Assembly (NCBI GenBank): GCA_902772105.1
Contig: CACXZI010000016.1
Span: 1-52,830 of the forward strand
Direction of reading: 5' to 3'
DNA length: 52,830 nt
Source: Oscillospiraceae bacterium
Lineage (GTDB): Bacteria; Bacillota; Clostridia; Oscillospirales; Ruminococcaceae
Of this stretch, positions 1 through 9,396 are shown in pieces. The notes below the pieces were generated by a model that searched no databases, had not been told where the DNA came from, and saw nothing but the letters and a program-made list of their open reading frames with translations. Numbering within the stretch: position 1 is the first letter of the stretch; every line of letters starts with the position of its first letter. A program made the position numbers and the translations under genes.

Positions 1-237
1 TATTAAATTGTTTTAGTTATATCAAAAGATATTTGATGCAGAAAAAAATATGTTTTAGCCAATTTTTTATTTTTATAAAATAAAGACTGAAAAATTATTG
101 TTTATAATAAAAAATTTTATATATATAAGAATAATAAATATATAAATTATAGGATAGAATATATATTTTATTGTGGTTAATATATTAATTTTTAATAATA
201 TAAATTGGTTTTTTAATTTTAGAGAAAAACATATTTA

Positions 238-618
238 TTATAATATATTAGATATTGAGGGTTTAGTTTCTTTAACAATTTCATAACAAATTCTTTTAAT
301 TTGATATATTGATTTTTTTGCATCATATATTTTTAAAAATTTTATGTTTTGTTCTAGTGTTGCTAGTTTTTTCCCCACTTCTTCTAGGTTTTTTCTTTTT
401 AGATATATCCTAAGAGATTTTTCAAGTTTCTTCCAAAGAGCGTTTAAATTTTTTGTTTCTTTAATTAAAAAATCCACATTTTTTTTGTTTAGATTATTCT
501 CTATTATTTCGATTTTCTCAACTATTTTTTGGGTTTTCTTTTTGCAATCAAATGTTGAAAAAATGGTAAAAAAGTTTGTTAAAATAAATATAAAAAAAAT
601 AATTAAAGTTTTGTTCAT
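238..618 (-). CDS. DUF4363-like exported small protein
   Basis: A 126-residue protein with a hydrophobic N-terminal segment (about residues 4-23, rich in Phe and Ile) followed by a Lys/Glu-rich, all-helical body with several Leu-Trp/Leu-Glu-Lys helices. The size, the single N-terminal membrane anchor or signal and the helical body fit the DUF4363 family, which in Clostridia commonly follows a DUF421 gene. Here a DUF421 gene lies upstream on the same strand (1305-1979), although about 690 bases of repeat-bearing spacer separate the two. A purine-rich AAGGAAG ribosome binding site precedes the ATG. Function is unknown for the family. The family assignment rests on context, length and topology rather than on a diagnostic motif, so it could be another small exported helical protein. 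Confidence 0.6.
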   Translation of the reverse strand: MNKTLIIFFIFILTNFFTIFSTFDCKKKTQKIVEKIEIIENNLNKKNVDFLIKETKNLNALWKKLEKSLRIYLKRKNLEEVGKKLATLEQNIKFLKIYDAKKSIYQIKRICYEIVKETKPSISNIL

Positions 619-770
619 TAAAAGACTTCCTTCTTGAGGTTTTATTTTAAGTTTTAATTATAATAGAAAGTTTTATTCATTTAACAACTTTTTATAAGGA
701 ATTATTGTTATTTAAAACTGCATATAAAATAGCTATATTTTTGTGTGTATAGCTATTTAAATTAGGTTTA

Positions 771-1034
771 GAAATAAATATTAATAAAAAGTTAAAATAA
801 AAATTAAATTTAATTAAATGGATATTAAAAAGATTTTTTGATATTTTATATTATTATAATTTTTAAGAATAATAGTTTAAATTAAGTTGAGAAATAAATA
901 TTAATAAAAAGTTAAAATAAAAATTAAATTTAACTAAATGGATATAAAAAGATTTTTTGGTTATTTTATATTATTATAATTTTTAAGAATAATAGTTTAA
1001 ATTAAGTTGAGAAATAAATATTAATAAAAAGTTA
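771..1034. repeat. 120-bp tandem direct repeat in spacer
   Basis: The word GAAATAAATATTAATAAAAA starts at 771, 891 and 1011, exactly 120 bases apart, and the intervening sequence is nearly the same in the first two units. It fills the spacer between the DUF421 and DUF4363 genes. No open reading frame or stable hairpin is evident in the unit. Confidence 0.85.
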
Positions 1035-1304
1035 GTTTAATAATTTTTTATAAAGAAACAAAAATTAATTTATTAATATTTGAATAATTATGTTTAAAAT
1101 TAGTTTTTGAATATAGATTAAGTTTTTTAAATTACATATGTTGAATCATACTAAAGTAATTAAAAAATAGTCTATTAAAAACATTTAAATTTTGATTAAT
1201 AGATGTTGTAGGATTTTTTAAAAATTTCCAGTTAAAATAATTTTGAATTTATTATTTGGTGGGCTTAAATGAAATAATAAGTTAATTTTAGGTTATTATA
1301 AAAG

Positions 1305-1979
1305 TTATTTAGCTTCTTTTTTAACAATAAATATTTTTTTGTTTTTATCGGCAGTCATCAAAAAAACATCTGTTATTTTCATATTTTTTTCTTTTAGTTT
1401 TTCAATAATCCAGCTGGTTGAAATGTTTAAATATGATATGTTAGATTCAATAAGTTTTCCGTCTGAAATAATAACTAGTGGAATTGTTGTTTCTTTTTCT
1501 TTTATGTTAGCTGTTGAGGGAGTTAGAGGTTGAGAAGAAAATTTTTTTATTATGTTCATTTTTCCGTTTGTTTCAACAATGGCATATGAAACTTCAGATA
1601 TATCAAAAACACCACATCCTCTTAAACTTTCGGTTAAGTCGTCGATTGTGAATCTTAAAAGGTTTAGAGCTTTTTGGTTTATTTTTCCGTTTTCTATAAC
1701 AAAAATAGGTTTACCACATATTATTTTTCTAAAGTGTCTGCTTTTTAGTCCAATTAAAGAGAAAAAATATTCAAAGCAAAGCAAAATCAAAATAGGAACA
1801 ATTCCTAAAATTAAAGGTAGATCTATGTTTTCAATTGGAACAGAAGCAATGTTAGATATCAAAATTGTTACAGCAAGCTCACTAGGTTGAAGAGTTCCAA
1901 TTTGTCTTTTACCCATAAAACGCATTATAAAAATAACCAAAAAATATATTAAAACAGTTCTCAAAATAGAAATAGCCAC
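1305..1979 (-). CDS. DUF421 (YetF-like) membrane protein
   Basis: A 224-residue protein with three N-terminal hydrophobic segments (about residues 4-20, 37-54 and 57-75) and a soluble C-terminal domain, the layout of the DUF421/YetF family. Family-like features are the MGKRQIGTLQPSELAVTILI stretch just after the first helix, followed later by KPIFVIENGKI, LNLLRFTIDDLTESLRGCGV and the DISEVSYAIVETNGKM strand region. Length matches the usual 220-230 residues. The start is a GTG at 1979 because AAGGAG sits six bases upstream and no ATG is suitably placed. The family is membrane-bound and of unsettled function, linked in Bacillus to envelope or spore traits. The DUF4363-like gene lies downstream. 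Confidence 0.88.
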   Translation of the reverse strand: MAISILRTVLIYFLVIFIMRFMGKRQIGTLQPSELAVTILISNIASVPIENIDLPLILGIVPILILLCFEYFFSLIGLKSRHFRKIICGKPIFVIENGKINQKALNLLRFTIDDLTESLRGCGVFDISEVSYAIVETNGKMNIIKKFSSQPLTPSTANIKEKETTIPLVIISDGKLIESNISYLNISTSWIIEKLKEKNMKITDVFLMTADKNKKIFIVKKEAK

Positions 1980-2139
1980 GAAAAACTCCTTAAAGAACTA
2001 AATTTTAAATATATTTTGAATCTTAATTTTAAATTTTATGCAAAAAGTCAATTTAGAATATTTTTGCAAAATTTTATTAGTTTTAAATTTTAAATATGTT
2101 AGAGATATTAAATTTAGAAATTAGTTTAAAAAATCTAGA

Positions 2140-2796
2140 ATGTTAGTTTAAACTTTCTGGTAAGTGAATAATTCAAAATAGGATTTAGCAGGTTTTTAAG
2201 TTAGTTTAAACTTTTTGGCGAGTGACCTAATGTTAATTTCATCAAACTTTTTACGTAATGAAAAATCTACGTAATGAAAAAAGCGAGTGAATAATTCAAA
2301 ATAGGATTTAGCAGGTTTTTAAGTTAGTTTAAACTTCCTGGCGAGTGACCTAATGTTAATTTCATCAAACTTTCTACGTAATAAAAAATTTACGTAGTGA
2401 AAAAATAGGAAAATATGAATTTAAAGTGTTATTAAATTTGATATTTATGTTTATTGAAAATATAAGTGAAATGAAATTTAAATGTAATAGTTAGCATTAT
2501 AAACAGGAAAAAACATGGGCAATGTTAAATTTTTATGTAACTTAAAATTTGGTTTAAAAGATTTTAAAAAGTTTTATTAAACTTTCTGGTAAGTGAATAA
2601 TTTAAAATAGGATTTAGCAGGTTTTTAAGTTAGATTAAACTTCCTGGCGAGTGACCTAATGTTAATTTCATCAAACTTTCTACGTAATGAAAAAAGCGAG
2701 TGAATAATTTAAAATAGGATTTAGCAGGTTTTTAAGTTAGTTTAAACTTCCTGGCGAGTGACCTAATGTTAATTTCATCAAACTTTCTACGTAATG
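2140..2796 (-). repeat. Modular ATTACGTAG/CACTCGCCA/CCTGCTAAAT repeat, locus 1
   Basis: Read on the minus strand this region is a head-to-tail series of three short modules: TTTCATTACGTAGAAAGTTT, a TCACTCGCCA block and an AACTT..CCTGCTAAAT block, separated by variable AT-rich linkers. Two complete near-identical units end near 2390 and near 2796, and partial units lie between. The last ATTACGTAG directly abuts the terminator hairpin after dat. The same modules occur in the opposite orientation at 29130-29900 and once at 32788-32843. No transposase or reading frame accompanies them. Confidence 0.85.
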
Positions 2797-2833
2797 AAAC
2801 CTTCCTATAAAATTTTAGGAAGGTTTTGTTTTT
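2797..2833 (-). terminator. Terminator hairpin after dat
   Basis: A perfect 11-bp stem (2797-2807 pairs with 2816-2826, GC core CCTTCC/GGAAGG) with an 8-base loop lies just past the dat stop. On the minus strand the run of T after the stem is short; on the plus strand it is followed by TTTTGTTTTTTT, so it may also stop transcription coming from the repeat region. Confidence 0.75.
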
Positions 2834-2849
2834 TTGGATATTAACAATT

Positions 2850-3704
2850 TTAAACAAAGCTGCTACCGCATTGATTTATAAATTCTTGTTCATATGCGTT
2901 TTGTATAGCTTTTAAAATTTTTGGTGATTTTCCTCCAACTTTTTTCCCGTCAATTGTGTTAACCCCCATGCAAAGGCATCCACTGGCGCTAACAATAACT
3001 TCGTCAGCTTCAAAAAGGTCTTTTATGGTGAAATGTTTTTCAAGAACAGGAATTTTTAAATCTCTACAAAATTTAATTATGTGAGCTCTAGTAACTCCAG
3101 GCAAAATCAAATTGCTAAGTGGTGCTGTTCTAAAAACCCCATCTTTTATTATGGAAACATTAGAGTGAGCGCATTCAGTAACCATTTCTCCTCTGTGTAG
3201 AACCGCTTCATTGCAGTTATTTTCTTTTGCTTTTTCGGATGCTAAAACAGAAGGAATTAGATTTAGTGTTTTAATATTACAGTGAAAAAATCTCGTATCT
3301 TCTTCTGTTATTAGGTCGTAGCGCAGTTTATTCATATCTTTAATTTTGTTTTCTGTAACCATAACTAAAAGGTTTGCTGGTTTGTTTTGTGGGAAAATAT
3401 GTTCTCTTATTGCACTAGAACGAGAAGCCTGCCAATAAACCGATTGATATTTCCCTCCTTGTTTTTTTGCCATATCTTTAATTAGTTTTTCTAATTTTTC
3501 TTTTTCCATTGTGAAATTTATTTTTAAAAGTCTACAGCTATCATAAAATCTTTTTATATGGTCTTTTAAACCAAACGGATTTTGGTTAACACAATAAACC
3601 ACTTCATAAACTCCATCTCCAAAATAAACCGATCTATCTAAAGCGGGGATTTTAAGTTCGTCAAGCATTTTAATTTCTCCGTTATAATAACCTAAGTTTT
3701 CCAT
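2850..3704 (-). CDS. dat: D-amino acid aminotransferase (class IV)
   Basis: Pyridoxal-phosphate enzyme of fold type IV that interconverts D-alanine and D-glutamate using 2-oxo acids, supplying D-amino acids for peptidoglycan in the cytoplasm. The 284 residues match the family length. Visible features are the N-terminal LDRSVYFGDGVYEVV signature, the RSSAIREHIFP segment, the catalytic lysine in CNIKTLNLIPSVLA (Lys145, the same number as in the Bacillus enzyme), the Glu of the TECAHSNV segment (about 178) and the LPGVTRAHII phosphate-binding region. The CNIKTLNL context and the FGDGVYEV start favour D-amino acid over branched-chain aminotransferase. The start has an AAGGGG site eight bases upstream. 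It follows dapL by 39 bases, so the two form a cell-wall precursor operon. Confidence 0.9.
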   Translation of the reverse strand: MENLGYYNGEIKMLDELKIPALDRSVYFGDGVYEVVYCVNQNPFGLKDHIKRFYDSCRLLKINFTMEKEKLEKLIKDMAKKQGGKYQSVYWQASRSSAIREHIFPQNKPANLLVMVTENKIKDMNKLRYDLITEEDTRFFHCNIKTLNLIPSVLASEKAKENNCNEAVLHRGEMVTECAHSNVSIIKDGVFRTAPLSNLILPGVTRAHIIKFCRDLKIPVLEKHFTIKDLFEADEVIVSASGCLCMGVNTIDGKKVGGKSPKILKAIQNAYEQEFINQCGSSFV

Positions 3705-3743
3705 AAAATTAACCCCTTAAAATATATTTTAAAAAGATTTAAA

Positions 3744-4922
3744 CTAAAAGTTAGATTTTAAAAGTTCCATTGCTTTTTTTGTGTTTTCTTTTGTTCCAAA
3801 TGCTGTTAGTCTAAAAAAGTTTTCTCCGTTTTTTCCAAACCCTTCTCCTGGTGTTCCAACAATTTGCAAATCGTTTAACAAAACATCAAAAAATTCCCAA
3901 GAGCTTAAAGAGTTAAAACATTTAAACCAAATATACGGTGAATTTTTTCCTCCTGTGTAGAAAGCGTTCATAGAGTCTAGCGCTTCACACATTAGTTTTG
4001 CGTTTTCTTTATAAAAATTTAGAGTTTTTTTAATTTGTTTTTGACCTTCTTCTGAAAAAACAGCTTGAGCACCTTTTTGAACTATGTAGGAAACTCCGTT
4101 AAAAGCTGAAGTTTGGTGTCTTAGCCATAAATCTTTGATTTTGTTTTTTTCTTTAACCAACTCAGAAGGAATTATAGTATATCCACACCTAGTTCCCGTA
4201 AACGCTGCCGATTTTGAAAAAGAACATATTTCAATAGCACATTTTTTAGCGTCTTTAATTTCAAAGATACTTTTTGGGAGGTTTTCGTCTTCTATAAAGT
4301 CTTTATAAGCAGCGTCGAAAAGAATAATCGCATCTTTTTCAATTGCATAAGAAACCCATTGTTCTAGTTGAGTTTTATTATATGTTGCACCGGTTGGGTT
4401 GTTTGGAGAACAAATATAAATTAAATCAGCTTCAACATCTTTTTTTGGGGCAGGCAAAAATTCATTTTCCATAGTAGCATCAGCAAAAATAATGTTGTTT
4501 CCATACATAACGTTTGTGTCCATATATGCAGGATAAACAGGGTCTGGTATTAAAACTTTTTGGTTTGTTGCAAAAATATTTAAAATGTTAGCACAATCAC
4601 TTTTTGCTCCATCACTTATAAAAATTTCAGATTCATCCAAAGTAATATTTCTTTTTTTATATAGTTCTATTATGGGGTTTATTAAAAAAGAATATCCTCT
4701 ATATGGTCCATATCCTTTAAATGTTTCTTCTTTAGACATTTCATCAACAGCAACGTTTAAATTTTTAACAACTGCTTCACATAAAGGTTTTGTAACGTCT
4801 CCAATTCCCATATTTATAATTGGTTTTGTTGGGTTGTTTTTAGTAAATTCAGAAACTTTTGCTCCAACTGTTGCAAAAAGGTAGTTTCCTTTTAGTTTGC
4901 TATAATTATTATTAATCCTCAT
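3744..4922 (-). CDS. dapL: LL-diaminopimelate aminotransferase
   Basis: Fold type I aminotransferase that converts tetrahydrodipicolinate directly to LL-diaminopimelate with glutamate, the one-step route to meso-diaminopimelate and lysine. The 392 residues fit the bacterial DapL length. Seen in the sequence: the N-terminal YLFATVGAKVSEF start, INMGIGDVTKPL, the substrate region FKGYGPYRGY, ISDGAKSDCANIL, the SPNNPTGATY loop, LFDAAYKDF and the PLP lysine in SFSKSAAFTGTRCGY (Lys237). AGGAG precedes the ATG. It is first in a two-gene operon with dat. A cell that keeps both genes very probably still builds a diaminopimelate-type wall. Confidence 0.95.
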   Translation of the reverse strand: MRINNNYSKLKGNYLFATVGAKVSEFTKNNPTKPIINMGIGDVTKPLCEAVVKNLNVAVDEMSKEETFKGYGPYRGYSFLINPIIELYKKRNITLDESEIFISDGAKSDCANILNIFATNQKVLIPDPVYPAYMDTNVMYGNNIIFADATMENEFLPAPKKDVEADLIYICSPNNPTGATYNKTQLEQWVSYAIEKDAIILFDAAYKDFIEDENLPKSIFEIKDAKKCAIEICSFSKSAAFTGTRCGYTIIPSELVKEKNKIKDLWLRHQTSAFNGVSYIVQKGAQAVFSEEGQKQIKKTLNFYKENAKLMCEALDSMNAFYTGGKNSPYIWFKCFNSLSSWEFFDVLLNDLQIVGTPGEGFGKNGENFFRLTAFGTKENTKKAMELLKSNF

Positions 4923-7064
4923 ATTTTCAACTCCTAGACTAAAATTTTAATCGATATTTTAACTTTACTATTAGATAATATATGTAAAACTCAAAAAAAA
5001 GGTGTATTTAAAATATTCATTATATTTTAGCACATAGCGTTTTAAAGAACAAGAAATTTTTTAAATTAATTAAAGTTTTGTTTTATTTGTAATATTTTTA
5101 TTGTTTATTTAAGTTTATTAATAATATGGTTTAAAATATATTGGCTATATCTTAAAATTTTTTTATTAGAGATGTTTATAAATTAATTAAAATAAATATT
5201 TAAGTTTTGTGTTAATTTTTGCAAACAATAATATGTTTTCATTTTGAATTTGTTTAAATATTAATTAAAATAGAAACTATAACTATTAAATTTCAAACAA
5301 GAATTTTAATAATTTTTTTGTTGATATTTTGTTAAAATATATTAAATTTCAAATTTAAATAAGTTTGTAAGTTATATAAAAAACAAGAAGTTTTATATTT
5401 ATATTTTGATAGTAATTAAAAAAATACTAAACAAAAGTTTATTATGTTTGTTGTAGTAAATTAAATTTTAAATAATATTTAAAAACATTAGTTTTGTTGC
5501 TTAATTTTAGGTTATATCTAATTAAAATTTAAATATATAGGTTAAATATAAAAATTAATATATTGATAGTTAAAGTCTAAATTTATTTAATTATTAATAT
5601 ATTTCATAGTTGATTTATAATTATATGAATTTTAGTTAAAATTTTATAAAACTGGATAATATATTTCTAAATAACATTTAATTTTAAATATATTTTAAAT
5701 TTTTAAAACCTAAAAAAGAACAAAATTAAAAATTTAAATCAATTGGAATATAGTTGTTTTTTTGGCAATTAAATTTTGGAATAAATATAATATAATTTAT
5801 GAAAAATAATGTGTAATTCTTAAGCAGTTTAAAAATTAGCATAAAATAAACTAATCAAAAATTAATATTTATTTTGTATGTTTTAAATTAAATTATTTAT
5901 TTTATATATAAAGAATTTTAAAATTGATTATTTTTTTAAGATTAAAATTTAGGTTTACATCAGTTCTAAAAATGTTATTAAAATTTTTAAATAAAGTTTT
6001 TTAGTAAGTATATTTTTTATTAAATTACTATATTTTAATAATAATATATAATTAAGAGTGAATATTTGGTGTAAAAAATATTTAAGGATAATAATAAATT
6101 TGATTTTAATGTTACTAAAGTTTTAAATAAAATAATTTAATTTCAGCTTAATTTATTATGTTATATTTAAAATTAGATAAATAGATAATTAAAAACATAG
6201 CATAAATAATCAAAAATTAATATTGATTTATATCATTTAAATTTAAACTAGAAATAAGTTATTTATTCTTAATATTTAGCTTAAAATCAAAATTTTTAAA
6301 TAAAGTTTTTAGCATAAGTTTATTTTTTGAATTTTATATATTAAAAAGATTTAAAAACTTGCCATAAACAAATCAAATTCAATAATATTCTTATAAGCTA
6401 AAATAAATTTGAAAAACATATTTAAAAATTCAGATATAATAAATTAGATATTAATATTTATATTTTTAATTTATTAATTATTTTTATGGGTAAAAACAAA
6501 ATAGTTAAGTTTTATAATTTAATTAAATATTAATTAATGCTTTATGTAAATGGATATAATATTAATAAAATTTAAATTTAACAAAAATAAATTATTTATA
6601 TATCAAAAAATTTTTAAAATTTAAAATAAACAATTAAATATTAGTTATGTTTATATATTATTAAATTAAAAAACTTCCATCAATTTTTTTTTAAAAAAAG
6701 TATTTAATTTTATGGGAAAAACATATTTAAAAATTCAGATATAATAAATTAGATATTAATATTTATATTTTTAATTTATTAATTATTTTTATAGGTAAAA
6801 ACAAAATAGTTAAGGTTTATAATTTAATTAAATATTAATTAATGCTTTATGTAAATGGATATAATGTTAATAAAATTTAAATTTAACAAAAATAAATTAT
6901 TCATATATCAAAAAATTTTTAAAATTTAAAACAAACAATTAAATAGTAGTTATTTTTAAATATTATTAAATTAAAAAACTTCCATATAACAAAAAATTTC
7001 GATTGCAATTTCTAATAAATTACTATAATATTGTTTCTATAAGTTTTGTTTTTAGTTTTAAATA
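4923..7064. other. Gene-free spacer of about 2.1 kb
   Basis: No supportable gene or RNA is visible on either strand. The sequence is extremely AT-rich, with stop codons throughout and no tRNA-like GC-rich arms. The only structure found is a long direct repeat at 6411-6990. The divergent ends must hold the promoters of dapL (minus) and cysS (plus), but I cannot pick a convincing pair of hexamers in such AT-rich DNA. Confidence 0.7.
6411..6990. repeat. Two direct copies of a ~275-bp unit, 305-bp period
   Basis: GAAAAACATATTTAAAAATT begins at 6411 and again at 6716, and the following roughly 270 bases are almost identical in both copies, each ending in a shared AAAAAACTTCCAT word. A short unique linker lies between them. 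No coding potential is seen. Confidence 0.85.
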
Positions 7065-7085
7065 ATGTTTAAAAAGGTGGATGTT

Positions 7086-8486
7086 ATGAAAATATATAAT
7101 ACTCTAACAAGAAAGGAAGAAGAGTTTGTTCCAATAAAAAAAAATGAAATTAATATGTATGTTTGTGGTCCCACTGTATATGATTTAATACATATAGGAA
7201 ATGCAAGACCAATTATAATATTTGATTGTTTTAGAAGATATCTTGAATATTTAGGATATAAGGTGAATTATGTTCAAAACTTCACCGATGTAGACGATAA
7301 AATAATAAATAGAGCAAACAAAGAAGGAAAAGATTCTAAAGAAATTTCGGAAAAATATATTAAAGAATATTATAAAGATGTTGAAAATTTAAATGTTAAA
7401 AAACCAACATTTGCTCCAAAGGTTACAGAACACATAGATGTTATTATTAAGCTAATAGAAAAAATTTTGGAAAATAAACATGGTTATGTTGTTGATGGCA
7501 ACGTTTATTTTAGTGCTGCTTCTTTTAAAGATTATGGAAAGCTTTCAAATATGCCAATTGAAGAGTTAGAAAGCGGGGAAGATGTTAATTCAAAAGATTT
7601 AAAAAAAAGTAAATTAGATTTTGCATTATGGAAAGCAGCAAAAGAAAATGAACCTTTTTGGGAATCTCCATGGGGAAGAGGAAGGCCAGGTTGGCATATT
7701 GAATGTTCTGCTATGTCTCAGCACTATTTAGGAGAAACGCTAGATATTCATTGTGGCGGAATAGATTTAATTTTTCCTCATCATGAAAACGAAATAGCTC
7801 AAAGCGAATCTGCAACAAACAAAAAATTTGCTAACTATTGGATGCATAATGGGCATGTTAAAATAGATGGAAAGAAGATGTCTAAATCTTTGGGAAATTT
7901 TTTCACAGTTAGGGAAATATGCGAAAAATATGGTTATGAACCGCTTAGATTTTTAATTGTTAGTTCATACTATAAAACCCCAATTAATTTCACAAAAGAC
8001 AGTTTAAATCAAAGCAAAGCTTGCCTACAAAGGATGTGTAACTTTAAAAAAAACATAGATTTTTTAATAGAAAAAGCAAAAGAAGGTGATGAAAAAGAAA
8101 GTTTAAAAAAAGAAATAAAAAAATTTGAGGAAGATTTTTTTTCTGCACTGAATAAAGACTTTAACACTGCTGATGCTGTTTCAAATTTATTTATGTTTAT
8201 TAGGTTTGTTAATGGAGTTTTAAAGCAAGAAGAAGATGTTTCAAAGGCCTTTTTGGTTGATGTTAAAGAAAAATTTTTAAAATTTATAGAAATTTTAGGC
8301 ATAGTAACGGACAAAAGTTGCTATACTATTCCAGAGGAAGTTTTAATAATTAATGAAAAAAGGCAAAAAGCAAGGAAAGAAAAAAATTTCGAACTGGCAG
8401 ATAAATTAAGGGAAGAGATAAATAGTTTAGGTTATATTGTTGAAGAAACAAGAAATGGGACGAAAATTTATAAAAAAGAAAAATAA
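7086..8486 (+). CDS. cysS: Cysteinyl-tRNA synthetase
   Basis: Charges tRNA-Cys with cysteine using ATP. With the start at 7086 the protein has 466 residues, the usual CysRS length. An ATG at 7065 in the same frame is rejected because AAGGTGG lies at 7073-7079, six bases before the 7086 ATG, and the family starts with MKIYNTLTR. Class I motifs are HIGN (residues 36-39) and KMSKS (264-268); the zinc ligands appear as Cys27, Cys207, His232 and Glu236. The C-terminal helical region with ADKLREEINSLGYIVEETR is typical of the anticodon-binding end. It heads a co-directional run with the isomerase and topoisomerase genes. Confidence 0.97.
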   Translation: MKIYNTLTRKEEEFVPIKKNEINMYVCGPTVYDLIHIGNARPIIIFDCFRRYLEYLGYKVNYVQNFTDVDDKIINRANKEGKDSKEISEKYIKEYYKDVENLNVKKPTFAPKVTEHIDVIIKLIEKILENKHGYVVDGNVYFSAASFKDYGKLSNMPIEELESGEDVNSKDLKKSKLDFALWKAAKENEPFWESPWGRGRPGWHIECSAMSQHYLGETLDIHCGGIDLIFPHHENEIAQSESATNKKFANYWMHNGHVKIDGKKMSKSLGNFFTVREICEKYGYEPLRFLIVSSYYKTPINFTKDSLNQSKACLQRMCNFKKNIDFLIEKAKEGDEKESLKKEIKKFEEDFFSALNKDFNTADAVSNLFMFIRFVNGVLKQEEDVSKAFLVDVKEKFLKFIEILGIVTDKSCYTIPEEVLIINEKRQKARKEKNFELADKLREEINSLGYIVEETRNGTKIYKKEK

Positions 8487-8537
8487 GCCTAAAATAAATA
8501 CAAATAAAATGTTTTTTAAATAGGAGGAAATAATCAT

Positions 8538-9371
8538 ATGAAATTCAAAAAATTAGTTTTAGCTCTTTTAATGTTTTGTTTTGCTATAACTTTAGGAGGA
8601 TGTGGATGTTCTAAAGAAAAGGAAAAAGGAAAAGAAACTAGTGAAGAATCTAAAAACAAAGATGAATCGAAAAACAAATTAGGAAGTTATGTAACAACAG
8701 GGGTTGTTAAAAATCAGTTAGACAAACCAGCAAAAGGTGAAGAAATTGTTACTATGAATGTTAAAAACTTCGGAACGGTTAAGTTTAGGCTTTTCCCGGA
8801 AGTTGCTCCAAATGCTGTTAAAAACTTTAAGCAGTTTATAAAAGATGGCCGCTATAACGGTTCAACATTCCACAGAGTAATAAAAGGATTTATGATTCAA
8901 GCAGGAAAAGAAGCAGATGAAAAAGGAGAAAAGGTTCAAAGCCAGATTGAATTAAACCCAACAGTTCACCATCTAAACGGAGCTTTGTGTTTAGCAAGGT
9001 CATATGATAAAAATAAAGGGCAGGGCTGTCAATTCTATGTTGTTAGCAGCGATGAAGGAAAAAAAGCAGACTTTAATGCAATTAAAGAAAAAACAAATGC
9101 AAGCTACAAAGCAGATGGAATAGACATTAAAATTGACTTTGATGAAGCAACACAAAAGCTATATAAAGAACACGGAGGCTCTCCAAGTTTAGACGGGCTA
9201 TATACGGTTTTTGGTCAGGTTATTGAAGGAATGGAAGTTGTTAACAAAATTGCAGATGTTCCTAAAAAATCTAAAGAAGAAGCACAAAAAAGTGGAGAAG
9301 ACAACCAAGAAGAAAACAGTGTTCCAAAAGATCCAGTAGTTATAGAAAAAATGGAAGTAACAACTTTTTAA
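8538..9371 (+). CDS. Lipoprotein peptidyl-prolyl cis-trans isomerase (cyclophilin type)
   Basis: Extracytoplasmic foldase predicted to isomerise prolyl bonds in exported proteins. The first 22 residues form a lipoprotein signal with lipobox LGGC (Cys22), then a Lys/Glu/Ser-rich linker to about residue 55. The cyclophilin domain follows, with VKNFGTVKFRLFPEVAPNAV, the FHRVIKGFMIQAG active-site segment and GQGCQFYVV. An extra Lys-rich segment (about residues 170-215) lies before the VFGQVIEGMEVVNKIADV strand, which is common in clostridial lipoprotein cyclophilins. A good AGGAGG site precedes the ATG. It lies 51 bases after cysS and 25 before the topoisomerase B gene. It could help fold the secreted proteins encoded in the right half of the window (inference). 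Confidence 0.92.
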   Translation: MKFKKLVLALLMFCFAITLGGCGCSKEKEKGKETSEESKNKDESKNKLGSYVTTGVVKNQLDKPAKGEEIVTMNVKNFGTVKFRLFPEVAPNAVKNFKQFIKDGRYNGSTFHRVIKGFMIQAGKEADEKGEKVQSQIELNPTVHHLNGALCLARSYDKNKGQGCQFYVVSSDEGKKADFNAIKEKTNASYKADGIDIKIDFDEATQKLYKEHGGSPSLDGLYTVFGQVIEGMEVVNKIADVPKKSKEEAQKSGEDNQEENSVPKDPVVIEKMEVTTF

Positions 9372-9396
9372 AAACTAATTAAAGCGGGTTTATGAT

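Noticed and set aside
2850..3704. Branched-chain aminotransferase or aminodeoxychorismate lyase
   Set aside because: The FGDGVYEV start and the CNIKTLNL lysine context at position 145 fit D-amino acid aminotransferase better; the dapL neighbour agrees.
7065..7085. Upstream ATG as the start of cysS
   Set aside because: The AAGGTGG ribosome binding site lies inside this stretch and fits the ATG at 7086; family members start at that methionine.
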